DNA from: Rhynchonema sp. JSB1_4
Taxonomy: Eukaryota; Nematoda; Chromadorea; Monhysterida; Xyalidae
Reading direction: 5' to 3'
NCBI GenBank assembly: GCA_030248065.1
Contig: JASAMV010008948.1
Location: forward strand, 62,001 to 126,000
DNA: 64,000 nt
In this document: one piece after another, positions 12,782 to 23,618 of the stretch
How the letters are laid out: every line of letters starts with the position of its first letter
Position numbering within the stretch: position 1 is the first letter of the stretch
Position numbers and translations under genes: made by a program
The notes under the pieces: model-generated
The model's input: the letters and a program-made list of their open reading frames with translations, nothing else
What the model was told of the DNA's origin: nothing
Databases searched by the model: none

Positions 12782-13686
12782 ATGAAGCTTCTGCCGTTTG
12801 TGCTTCTGTCTTGTTTGGTAAGCTCTGATTCTGACTTTTCCACATAACTGTTCGGCATATTTCTGATTTGGCCTGGTCGTGCTTCACAACTGAAATTTTA
12901 GAATAAAAGAGGTCAAAAATTTTTGTAATAAGCCCTCATATAGGCCATTCGGATTTCGGAGAGTGAATTATTGCACTGAGTTCTTTAGCGCGATTTCAGC
13001 ACAGAACCGGGTGAAGGTGTCAGTTTCGTCGTGACCGATAGGTGATGTTTCATCCAGCCTAACCCTCCACATCCACAGGTGTCAGCCAGTGTGAGCGTGA
13101 TCATCTGTCCGGACGGGGTGTCAGAATGTCCCGATCACACGACGTGCTGTCCTCTGGGCACGGGTCAATTCGGGTGTTGCCCCATGGAGCACGCGGTGTG
13201 CTGCCGTGACCACACGCATTGCTGTCCGCAGGGAAAGACGTGCAACTTGCAGGCGGAGACTTGTGATCCGGTCTGTGTGCTTTATTTCTGCACAACTGAG
13301 TGATTGAGCTTTTGCTTTTAGTTTACTCTGCTTTTTGCTGTGACATACCGAATCGTGCCCCGCCCTCCGGGCATTTTTTACCCAAACTACCATAAAAAAT
13401 TAGCAAACAAACACCTGCTAAAATTTCAGTGGGAGAATGCGACCATACCGCCAGACTTTCACCATAAAGACGATCTCTGCATGAGCTCCATAAAACCCCA
13501 TCTTTCAAGCCTAGCATGTTTCCAACAGGAAACAGCTTGGAAAATAATTAATTCTTTAAACTGTAACAATTTAAGAAGAACAATGCGCAATGTTTGTTGT
13601 TCGCATTTCAGCACCGATTCTTGGAAATCCTTGGTGCAAAATCGCGCAGCATGGAGCGCTTGGAAAGCGAAGAAATGCCCTTCTAA
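12782..13686 (+). CDS. Secreted single-domain granulin
   Basis: Exons are 12782-12817, 13079-13270 and 13612-13686, giving 303 nt and 100 residues. Exon 1 encodes a hydrophobic signal peptide (MKLLPFVLLSCL), continued by VSASVSV in exon 2. Exon 2 then holds one complete granulin module with 12 cysteines in the canonical order C-C-CC-CC-CC-CC-C-C (residues about 21-74; CPDHTTCCPL, GCCPMEHAVCC, THCCPQGKTC). Exon 3 adds a short charged tail ending SEEMPF. Granulins are stacked beta-hairpin, cysteine-rich growth-factor-like peptides, usually found as several modules in progranulin. One-module secreted granulins are known from some invertebrates, parasitic flukes included. The donor after exon 2 is GTCTGT, which is weak, so the tail exon is the least certain part. 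AATAAA at 13786 suits the 3' end. Confidence 0.85.
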
Positions 13687-13785
13687 ACTGGATGCAGATG
13701 ATTATCGAGTCTTGTTTACTGTTTAAATTGTTGGCAAATTCGTATACAAACACTCAATTGTTTCAATCAATACACGTTGTAATTA

Positions 13786-13791
13786 AATAAA
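13786..13791 (+). promoter_or_regulatory. Polyadenylation signal of the granulin gene
   Basis: AATAAA lies 100 nt after the granulin stop codon. Confidence 0.45.
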
Positions 13792-13998
13792 ACTTTACTG
13801 TAACCCGTACCACAAATTGGAACAAACTGGCGACAGTAGATCCTATCACATGTTTTTGGTTACAGTGATTATCAAACGCTTTGGTGAACATGTGGTACCA
13901 ACACAAAGCAAACATATCGCCAAATGTGCAAGAAAATCGTGCGCGGAATAATTATAAGAAAAACCGAAAAATATCACAATTCACAAATCGCAGTTCAG

Positions 13999-16900
13999 TC
14001 AATGCAAGATGAGATCACGTGTATCGATATCGACCTGAAACATGTGCGCTCTTATATTAATTTGTGACCTTCAGGGAGAATGGCGGAATTCGTTGTCACG
14101 CCGGTCGTGAGCAACGAGCGAAATGATGAACGCGATCAAAATTGGGACGCATGTTTGATCAGTGCAATGCCAGCTGTTCTCAAAATACGGCCCAAACAAA
14201 ACGGATAAGCTGATTTTTCACGCACACGCACCTTTATGAACATGACGTCATCCCTTACGTAATCGCGATGTCGTAGCTCAGCCAGCCGAATGAATTTCTG
14301 GATGCCGAATGCTGGGTTGCGATCACCGATGGGTCGGCCCAGAAACGGACGATTGGTCTTGATGTAGTTCGGCTTCAGCGTTTGAATGGCTGCGCATGGA
14401 AAATGGTTTATAATCATGCCAATACGATCTGCCTTGGCCAACTGGGTTTGAACGAGATTTTTTGTTGATGAAACTATTTTGGACTATATATACAGCGCTT
14501 AATTCTCCCTTGCCTGTGAGTAACTTTTAGACTTATCAAAATGAGTGATATAATGCAAAACATCCTTGATGCAAGATAGTCACGTGCGTAGTCACTGAAA
14601 CCCAACAATGTAGCCAACATCTGTATCAAAATGCCACTTGTTTATCTGACTGTTTTGCCCCTTGTTTGCGTTTTCAGAAGTGATATTCTTGTGACAACCG
14701 GTTCCTATCTCTCTTATTTTTGTTTTTTAGCCCTGACGAGGATACAATTGACTACCGAAAATTCAGCAATATATTCTGTGTATTGTGATTTGGTGCTGTT
14801 CGTCTCTCAAAGACACACAACAACATGATTGCATTACGGCACTGCCATCCCGGCAACATCAAAGTTAAGTCACGTGCGTGTGCAACTTTGATCCGATCAC
14901 CATGCTTGTTCGGTCGCCGCTCACAATAAAAGCTGGCGTCACCAAAGCAACCGTAAATCACTAAAAAAAGACAGCACACCATCTTTTCGCGTCTGATCGT
15001 TTCGCTGTTCGATGATTGTGAACTTGATCGGGCAATTGAATGGCCACAACAGCAGCGAGTCGTTGTCCCCGTGCAACAGCGACAGGAACACACCCATCCA
15101 CTCGCCTTTGTCTGAAAACAGACGCTTTTATCATTGACAAGGCCCAGTGCGCCTATGCAGTCATGCATTACGGGCCGAAACTGCACGCACAGGTCTATGC
15201 TGAGCAACCGTAATCCTACCGTAACCCACCGTCTCCATCTCCATACGGTGCGACCGACAGCGCCATCTTGTATCCGTACCGACCAGTGTAGAAGGGCCGA
15301 CTGAAAATTACGGTTCGTTTCTCGAGACGCGCGTCCTTGAAATGATAGCTGAAGTTGTCGATACGCCAGACCATGTGCGAACTGAAAGTACGAATTAAAG
15401 ACTGATCGGCTGATGTTTCACTCAACAGTCGCTGCATAGCATCGTGATCGGATCTGTCTGGGTAACGTAACGGATTTGTTGTAGTCAGCGTGGTGATGAA
15501 GCACAAAGTTTGACAAGCGCAACAGTTATGTATTAGCCTGGGAGCCACTTTTACCCGGTCAAAGTTGGCATCAATTAACGTCCAAATGTCCAAACGGAGA
15601 AGTCATGCGACTCACACAGATCATCAAGTTTGAAAGCGGGCCAAGCCAGATGAAATCGACGCCATGTGTAAGCGGAGTTAGTCTGGCTAATGTTTCAACA
15701 CCAGATATTTATGAAACAACGCACTTGTACTTCAAGTCCAGTTGACCAATTCGATAAACCAAATCCTCAATCAATCGGTCGTGTCGCTCGAAATACACGT
15801 GGAAATTCTCGATGTCCTCACGAAACTCGATCACGCCGTTGCGCAACCTGTGATGTTTCATACATTTTGGACTCAATTTATCGTCATGTCTCAAGAAACA
15901 GTTGTGTATTGATATCTATCGGTTCGTTATCCGTGTCGACACGCTGGACGGCACACCACGAATTCGCCCAAATGGCTACTTGACAACCCCATGATAACCG
16001 TGCATTACAGGCAAAAAGCAACATTCTGTGCGGCAGTGCGTAATGTTCAATCCCTTGTGGCAACGCATAACACACGCCATATTACTGTCGATTCTAACCA
16101 TAATGTTATCACCACGTGGCAGTGATGTTTCTCGTAAAAATAACTATAGGCAAGCTGCACCAGCATGAGCTCGATTTCGCAGCTGGCAGAATAGTGAAAC
16201 ATTCTGACGTGGCTGCTGATTTGGAAATGTTACACGTTGAAGAATACAAAGCGGAGCATGATGATTTTCTCTTTCTATTCGTTTTGAATGCACACCACCT
16301 TCGAAATCGGGCGCGTGTTGGCGTAGTTTGCCTTTACATTATTGAAACAATCTGCCAGCAACCAACCCATCCAAATGCGGGTCGAACGTCTTGTTGTGTT
16401 TCATGTGCGATTTGACGCCATCGCGTTGGTCCTGGACAAAGAAAGCAGAGAAAATCATTTCACGGCGGTTGACTGTTTTCTGGCGCGGGGATTAAAAATA
16501 GTGTATGCTTATACGGCTTATACATTGATAAATGCTCCAACCTTGTACGAACAGCCGAAATCGGCGAACGGACACGTTTCGGTCTGTTTTCGGGGACTTT
16601 TCGGCGATTTCTCGCCTCTCGGTGACTTTGACTTGGCCGATTTCTTGCGGTTTGGTGACGCGGATTTGTCGCGCTTTTTCTTGCCGGACTTCTTGCGCTC
16701 CGGCTTTGGGCTCACCGTGATCTGACATGTGTAGGTATGCTGTGAAACATCAGCCAAGTCAAACTGATATTAGCACATGTGGAGGAACCTTTCAGGCCCC
16801 AAAAGAACATAAACTGATTCCCGCGGTCCCGACCTACAAGACCCTGAACTTGACCTCACATGACAGGACCGGCCGAACACTATGTTTGACAACCGTGAAT

Positions 16901-17152
16901 CGTCAAGCCTAAGTGAAGTGTGTTTTGTCCTGCGAGTCCCAAATGTGATGCAAGAGGAGATCACACCACAATACCGCTGCTTTCATTCTCAAACCAACAA
17001 CGATTGTAAGCAACGTGCAGCCCGGTTCCAAAACGTACATTGGTGCCATCCGGTGTCGATTCCGACTTGGCCGATGGCGCAAGATTCTCTTTCGCAGCCG
17101 CATCAGGGGTTGGGGTGGCCGCCGCTTCGGGGGTTGCTGGAGGTTCTGCCAT
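13999..17152 (-). CDS. TRAF-like adaptor: zinc finger, coiled coil, MATH domain, no RING
   Basis: Exons in transcript order are 17039-17152, 16542-16739, 16367-16431, 15725-15847, 15230-15381, 14980-15111, 14232-14389 and 13999-14034. They total 978 nt and 325 residues with all phases consistent. The N-terminus is Ala/Pro-rich. A basic KKSP-type stretch follows (about residues 48-90), then a TRAF-type zinc finger (CPFADFGCSY, then H-x3-H across the next junction). A helical segment precedes a MATH/TRAF-C domain of about 160 residues (MVWRIDNFSYHF, FYTGRYGYKMAL, LLLWPFNCPI, YVRDDVMFIKVDI). TRAF-C trimers bind receptor tails and link them to NF-kB/JNK-type signalling. I found no RING, so it should not be a ubiquitin ligase by itself. 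The acceptor of exon 2 is ambiguous (16739 or 16724), and a further N-terminal exon carrying a RING cannot be excluded. Confidence 0.85.
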
Positions 17153-18458
17153 CAATTATCTTTGTTGCTTTTTGCAGGTTCTGGAAAGGATGCTGTTGGT
17201 TGAGGAACAATTTGAAATGAGCTCGATGGAGTACAATCCGTATTCAGCATCGGATGATGGTCATTATGATGTTTCGGTGCAGTCTTGTAGATCTTGGATT
17301 TTCACGACAGCACTCTGCTAGCTGTGAGCTGATGTTTCATATTAGAACAGATGGACAAGCCAAGGAAAATTCCATTCGTGGATTCTAAAGCCCCACAGAA
17401 CACAGTACCAAAAAATGTCAGCGTTTGATTGCCAAACCAAAGCTACTACCAAGCACAACCAGCTACAGGCTCATCCAATAATCCAGGCAATACGATCGCA
17501 AACAAAGCGTGTACACATTGGACGTTGTTGTTTAGCTTGGTTACGCGATCCGCCTTGGATACGAAGCCTCCATACACACTGACAAAGGCAGTTTTGATTG
17601 CAATTCAAAGCAACGGACAGGCGGGAATAAAAATACACATGAGGGAATGGAGCTTAGCTTGATACGTATGTATCACTAGCGAAGTATGCACTTGTGATTT
17701 GACCATGGGCGAAAACACCAAGCCTGCTGCATGGTCCCAGTTAATCAATAAGCAAGTTTTAACCAGTGGTCGTGGTCGTACTTTGTGCATGATTTCTGAT
17801 AACTTTATCCTGCATGGGCTACCACAAAACCACGAAACACAATACAAAAACGCAAGGCAAAGCAAGATCACAGATCAAGTTACACAAAAGTACTTTTCTG
17901 CACTAGAAAAAGTAAATTTCGATCTTCCGGGAGTAATATAAATATAAAATGACACTTTCAGTAACCCCAAATAAAAATATGAAAAATCAAAGCACAAACT
18001 TTACCCACGTACGAAAGATTGCATCTAAACAGCGAAATTGGAATTCAATCAGTCAATTGCTTTAGAATTGCAATGTCACAGTTTTGAAATTTAGTTTCCG
18101 GTCGGGAGATAAGGATAACCAAATCAACGAAATTTGCTTGTAAAAATACCACACGGAAATAAAAACCAATGACAGCCAGAAGAAGAAGACAAGTAGAAAG
18201 TACAAAAAACTACCAGATAAACAAAATCGGGAATTTTCAAGTGCCATTCGCAAAAAGATCCAACACAAGACAGGCGAATAAGAAATAGACCAATCTCCCA
18301 TCGGCCGATTCGCCACTACTCAGCAGCAACAATGATACTAGAGTGATCATGCGACCAGCAAACCGATATCATATTATCTTTGATAACAACAATCAACAAT
18401 CATACATAATGCAGGTAATGGTAATGAAATAGCCCATCCCAAACAGAGTGGTTTCAGA
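17153..18458. other. Intergenic, TRAF-like promoter side
   Basis: This lies between the TRAF-like start codon and the UBXN4 stop codon, both on the minus strand. I see no coding exon. One copy of the splice-associated motif GATGTTTCA occurs at 17331, and AATAAAAAT-type strings lie around 17969. Confidence 0.4.
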
Positions 18459-21400
18459 TCACAACTGTTGCGTCGAGTTTCCATTCCAGGTGGCATTGTC
18501 ATCGTCCTGACCCGCACTCCCGGTCGGGAATCGTCGAATATTTCCCTGCTGCCGGCCGAACGCCCCTGATCCATCAGGGTCACCCTGCGCCTGATTTCTA
18601 CCGGCTGCAGACGTCGATCGTGGTGGTGGACCGGTGACTGGTCGCGGTGTGGTCGCGTAATCGTACAACCAACGCAGCACGCTGGAAAAAGTTGGGCAAT
18701 TGCAGTGTCCGTTACAATGACCTTTCATGATCAAAATAAGGCACATTTGCACGTTGCGCTGTCGATCAAAGTTGATCTCAAGAAAAATTTTCTCAAATTT
18801 GCAGAAAAATACATGCGTTTTCTGGCGACTGAGGGCTTTTCGGTTTTTTCAACCTCAAAAAAAATTGTGTCGGACAAATACGAAAAAAACACTATTTCCT
18901 AAAAAACGGTTTTTAGTATGTTCTCTCATCATCATCGCGTGTGGCCAACGTACCCATAGACCAACTGGAACGGCCACATTGCCCACGAGATCAACCAGAC
19001 CGACCAGGGTGCCTTGGTCATCGGTGCTGCCAGACGGCCGCCGTGCTGAAACAGAACTTACTGAAGATCCTTATCGGACAGCGGCCAATACTTTTATAAT
19101 CTGCCAAAAAATTAGGCACCGGGTGTTTGGCACATGGAGAATCTGATCATTATGATGTCCGGTCCGGACATTTTGTGTCCCATTTTCATAAAACTGGGCC
19201 CGCTATTACATTGACCAAAATGCACGAACTGAAATAAAGAGTTCAATTTCAGGCTTCCCGTGTCCAACCCCGCGGTGCTCAATTTTTTGCCCAGAGGAAG
19301 CCTGGTGCCTCATGCGTTTCCCACACGTCATAATAAACTAATGTAGCCATTTTTCATTTCTACCGCCTTCCGGCTTTTTTTATGCGCACCGATTAACCCT
19401 ATTCCAAATACCCAGTTCCTGACAAGACGCCCACTCAATCCAAGCCCCTAACCGGCATAACAATCAACGTGACGCTCGGTGTCAGACCCAGATCGGCGAA
19501 TGTGCGCTCCAGTTCTGCGGCGGTAAATTCACGACGTGGATATGTTTGAATGAAGTAAAAGTCGCCGCTCGGACGGTTCTGCAAACGAAAACCGCAATTG
19601 TTGTTTGTTGTGCGAACCACGCAGACTCGGGGTAGTAGCAAACTTGGCGATTGGTTCGGCCTTGCCTTGCTCATGCGACTTCTTGACCTGAGGCGATGCA
19701 GTACTCTCCATCATCATTAGAGTTGCTCACCCAGATAGATAATAAGCAACAGCTACACTGCACAAAATGGGAGCCATCAGTGAAACCCAACATATCATTC
19801 GTACAAGAAAAACACGTGCTCGGCCGCCAAGCCAAACCGGACCGGGTCATCAAGTTTATATCGGTCAACAGAAGTTCAAAAACGGACCTCATCAATCCAC
19901 TCAATCGCGTCGTTCAACGTCTGTTCGGCTGTGAACGTATTCGACACACTTGAGCCGCCAGGGAAACGGAACTGAACGCGCGCGAATTTGCTGCAACAGA
20001 TACAATTATTTTGACGACAAAAACCGTAAAATAAAGCCACCCGAACACGATCACAAACTTTCGCTCCACATTCTCCAGTTCGCGTTGCCGTTCTTCTTCT
20101 TCAATTTGCTCCTTCTTCTTCGCAATCTTCTCCTGTATCTCTTGCTCTTTTTCCTCCTGTTTCTCGTTGTATTTCTCGCTTTTCTCTGCCCTGAAGCAAG
20201 CAATATCTGTGCCAATTTTTGCGTATTATAGGCCCATATCTAACGAATTAATCAATGTCCAACAGCAACAAGTAATTCAGAATTTACGCCTGTCCTGAAT
20301 CGTAAAGCGCGAAACTTAGTGCTTCGCCTCGAACCGGAATTGAAAGTGAACGATCGCTAAATCAATCGAGCACTCACCGATCCGCAGCCAGTTGCTCTCT
20401 GATGCGTCTGAGTGCCTCCTTGTCCTGCGACTTCTGTTTGCGTCGTTCCAGATGCATTTCGCGCAATTCCCTCTCCTTCTTCTCCTGCTCCAATTTGCCC
20501 ATTTGTTTGCCCAGCTCGCGGCGCTGTTTCTCGCGTTGTTTCTCGTCCTAAAACAATTATTTTTATTTTTTCTGCGTTTTCGACATATCTGGATTTGACA
20601 GCCTTTTCAGGAAGGATATGGCGCTATGTTCACGCAACAAACCTCAATTTCCTGTTGCGCCTGCTGCGCACGTTTGTTCACCAGCAGCTGTCGAGCACTG
20701 AAGCATAATTAGTTATTTTTTAATATTTCGGATTCATTTGTAAGCAAAAAACAAATGCAGTGCCAGTACCCAAACGTACTATTCAGCACGTTCTTCGACT
20801 GTTTTGCGCTCACTGCTGCCACCAGCAGCACTGCCAGAACTGGTACCCGCCGTCGATTCTTGCTGATCCGTAAATTGCTAAATAAAACGGTTAAGATAAG
20901 AAATGATATCCCATCATGAAGAGTGTTGATTTTGACGGGCTACTGACTTCGGAAGTTTTGGCAGAACTGATAACTGTCAAACTACAGGAACCGTCGAGAC
21001 TGTGTATGGCTCAAAAATGAACCCCACAAAAATACTAAATAAACCATCGCCACCAACTTTGTGTGCCTTTTTGATCTTTGCCAAAACGTCGTCGACCTGG
21101 ATGTCCTTGCATCCGGCCACAATCTCCAACGGTATACCATTCACACCGATTAAGAATGTGCTCGGCACGATCATGAATGAATCTGGGAATTATACGCAAA
21201 GCATGTTGAAAAAAAACAACGTCACTGCTAAGAAAAGGGGAATAACTACGTCAAGTTAATTACCGTAAAAACCTAAATACAGCCCCACAGTGTAGTTCCT
21301 GGTCCGGCGCGGCGGTTAGTGTACCTACCCCTTTTTTCCGTGAGGCGGTTAGTGTACCTCCCTGGGGGGGGAAGGGGGGGAAGACCCAAAATCAGGAAAA

Positions 21401-22580
21401 AGTCACTTTTTGAGGTAGAAAATTTGACCTATTTTTACACCTTTTTGGAAAAAATTCTTCAGAACAAGGGTATTTTGGCGACTTTTGAGAACATTGACCT
21501 AAAAATCACACATTTTAGGCCTAAAAATGCCCATTTTAGGCCTAAAAATGGCCATTTTAGGCAAAAGTTCAGGCGGTTAGTGTACCTGACGCGGCGGTTA
21601 GTGTACTAGTGTACCTGGGTCGCGGCGGTTAGTGTACCTTAGGGGGGGACCCCCCTCCCCCCCAGGAACTACACTGCAGCCCCACCGTAATACACCCAAA
21701 AAGGGGTCAGTGAATTAATAGAGTCCCCCTCGGTAAAATCCCCTATACAGGAGTGTATTGAGGCTTGATAGTTGTGCTTCGTTCACAGCACACACTACGC
21801 CTCATATTGATGAACAGACACGAATTAATGCGATTGTAAGCGAAAAAGACACCCTTTCAAACCCCTTTTCAGGGGTTTTTGGGGGTATTTCAGGGAACAA
21901 TATTTCAGATTCGGGTCAGTGAATTAATACAGCCCCCCGGAATAGAGCCCCCTCCGTAATAGAGCGCCCCCCAAAATGGGGTCAGTGAATTAATAGAGCC
22001 CCCTTGTATTTAGGTTTTTGGCACAATCACGTCAACAACAACATCACTTACAGACTTGAGCGAATTGTTTGGCCGGCTCACTGAAATTATTGATAAAATT
22101 ATGACGTCATTGGTATTGGGAGCCAACATTACAAACAAGCTTATTACAATATCTGTACGAAAGAAATGCAACAGAGTTCACCTTCCAACAGTCAGACGCA
22201 GCGCGACGACTTCTTCTTTGTCACAAAACGTTGTCACTGAATCACTCAGCAGCATGCCTTCCATTTTGTCACTTTCCGTCGACGATAGCGCTGTAACGAC
22301 TTAATTAAGCAGAAAAATTCAACAGAACGGTTTTTCGCAAGACGAAAACTTCATTAACGGAAGGAATTACAATGACTTTTGTTTGGCTAGCAGTGACGGT
22401 GAGTGCTATGCTCGCATGAAAATGAAGGAATCAATGAAATCAGTAAAAATAGTAAATAACAACTTTGCCATAGCAACCCCCACAATCAATAAACTCACGA
22501 CTTCGAATGAAGACCATCAACATACGGCGCTCTTCCTTGGATCTTTGAATCGCCTCAGCCACCGAGCCCTTGTACCACAT
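18459..22580 (-). CDS. UBXN4: UBX domain-containing protein 4 (erasin)
   Basis: Twelve exons in transcript order: 22499-22580, 22182-22290, 22052-22080, 21058-21182, 20780-20877, 20643-20697, 20378-20547, 20059-20190, 19888-19990, 19453-19578, 18954-19045 and 18459-18681. They total 1,344 nt and 447 residues (human about 508), all in phase. The N-terminal thioredoxin-like region begins MWYKGSVAEAI and has VPSTFLIGVNGIPLEIVAG. A long E/K/R/Q helix follows (about 145-300), then the UBX fold (VQFRFPGGSSV, TYPRREFTAAEL). A Trp-rich membrane hairpin comes next (APWSVWLISWAMWPFQLVYG). The tail ends NATWNGNSTQQL, nearly identical to the vertebrate C-terminus. Erasin is an ER membrane protein that recruits p97/VCP to promote ER-associated degradation. 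The 29-nt third exon is supported by homology and phase. Intron 3 carries nested transposons. Confidence 0.95.
21267..22019. mobile_element. Outer inverted-repeat element in UBXN4 intron 3
   Basis: AAAAACCTAAATAC at 21267-21280 is the reverse complement of GTATTTAGGTTTTT at 22006-22019. Inside are three near copies of GGGGTCAGTGAATTAATAGAG followed by C tracts. It is interrupted by the hAT-like element 21288-21676, so it is the older insertion. Confidence 0.6.
21288..21676. mobile_element. hAT-type MITE with 8-bp target duplication, nested
   Basis: The 389-bp element has 15-bp perfect ends CAGTGTAGTTCCTGG / CCAGGAACTACACTG. It is flanked by CAGCCCCA on both sides (21280-21287 and 21677-21684). 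The interior repeats GCGGTTAGTGTACCT five times and has a TTTTAGGCCTAAAAATG palindrome array. An 8-bp duplication plus CAG-type ends is the hAT signature. There is no transposase. Confidence 0.88.
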
Positions 22581-23618
22581 TTTATGCTCACGATTTGAGG
22601 CAACATCCGTCATGTCGTGTTTCAATGTGTAGTCCTAGGTACTTAATTGTTGTGGTTTAGATTTAGATTTCTTACTTTTCCTCCAGCCATGTGTTGCCTT
22701 GCTCAAAATTCCTAACCTAATCTCTGTTTTCGATTTCATTATTTTCGAAAAAACGTTTTTTTTCACATAAATTACCAGCACTTAAGAAATTCCTAAGCCC
22801 ATTTTGAGCAATTTTTGCCAAACTTAAGCCTTGTCTGTGCCGGGCCGGGCCGGAGATTTGGAGGGTCCGGGCCGGGCCGGGCCCGAAGCTTCTGAAGTGA
22901 CTTATTTTGCTGAAAAAGTATTTTTTTCAAAAATACTAAAATTTCTGACGGATTCAGCGAGTAAGTGATCAGTATTGTCTATCTGACGACTTTTTCATGC
23001 AAAAAACAACGAATTTTCAGCCAAAAAAATAGGTTCAAAAAAATCGCAAAAATTATGACAAAAATTGGGTTAAAATCTGAGCAAAGAATTCGGGCCGGGC
23101 CGGAGATTTGGGGGCTCGGGCCGGGCCGGGCCGGCCAAACCTGGCCCGATTGCGACCTCTGATGTGAGTCTAGTCTTTCCGGCACGTTGAAATTGAAAAA
23201 CCTAATTTCTTTTCTCTTTGACTCACACAAGTCGACTAATAGACCGAATTTTGAATGCGATGACCAAATGATGACGTGTGATTTGAAAATACTGTCGGCC
23301 CAAATTGGTGTTGGTCGTATAATACGTATAAAGCATTGTGCTGCGATCTCGTGCTTTCATTTCAGGATATGTTCATCAGATCTGAACACCTTATTCATGT
23401 TCGCGAGAGCAACAACTGCTCGCCAAGCTCTAGTTCCCTTTTAGTATTATAGACAATTTTATTTCTCGGTCTTGACCTATGTATGTATGTAGTTCGACCA
23501 TTGTTCAAATAAATCCAATATTGGTATCGTAATTAAAAACATTAAAAATATTTCGAAGCACAAAAACATCATAGAATGTGAGATTATCAGATCACGTCAG
23601 CATGAACACTCGTGCATT
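22581..23618. other. Intergenic between UBXN4 and the SEC14-like gene, with GGGCC arrays
   Basis: No gene is visible. Two GGGCCGGGCC-rich blocks of about 50 bp (22843-22888 and 23092-23140) share the flanking text CGGAGATTTGG and look like the two ends of one repeat of about 300 bp. The 5' UTR of UBXN4 and the 3' UTR of the SEC14-like gene should lie here. Confidence 0.5.
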
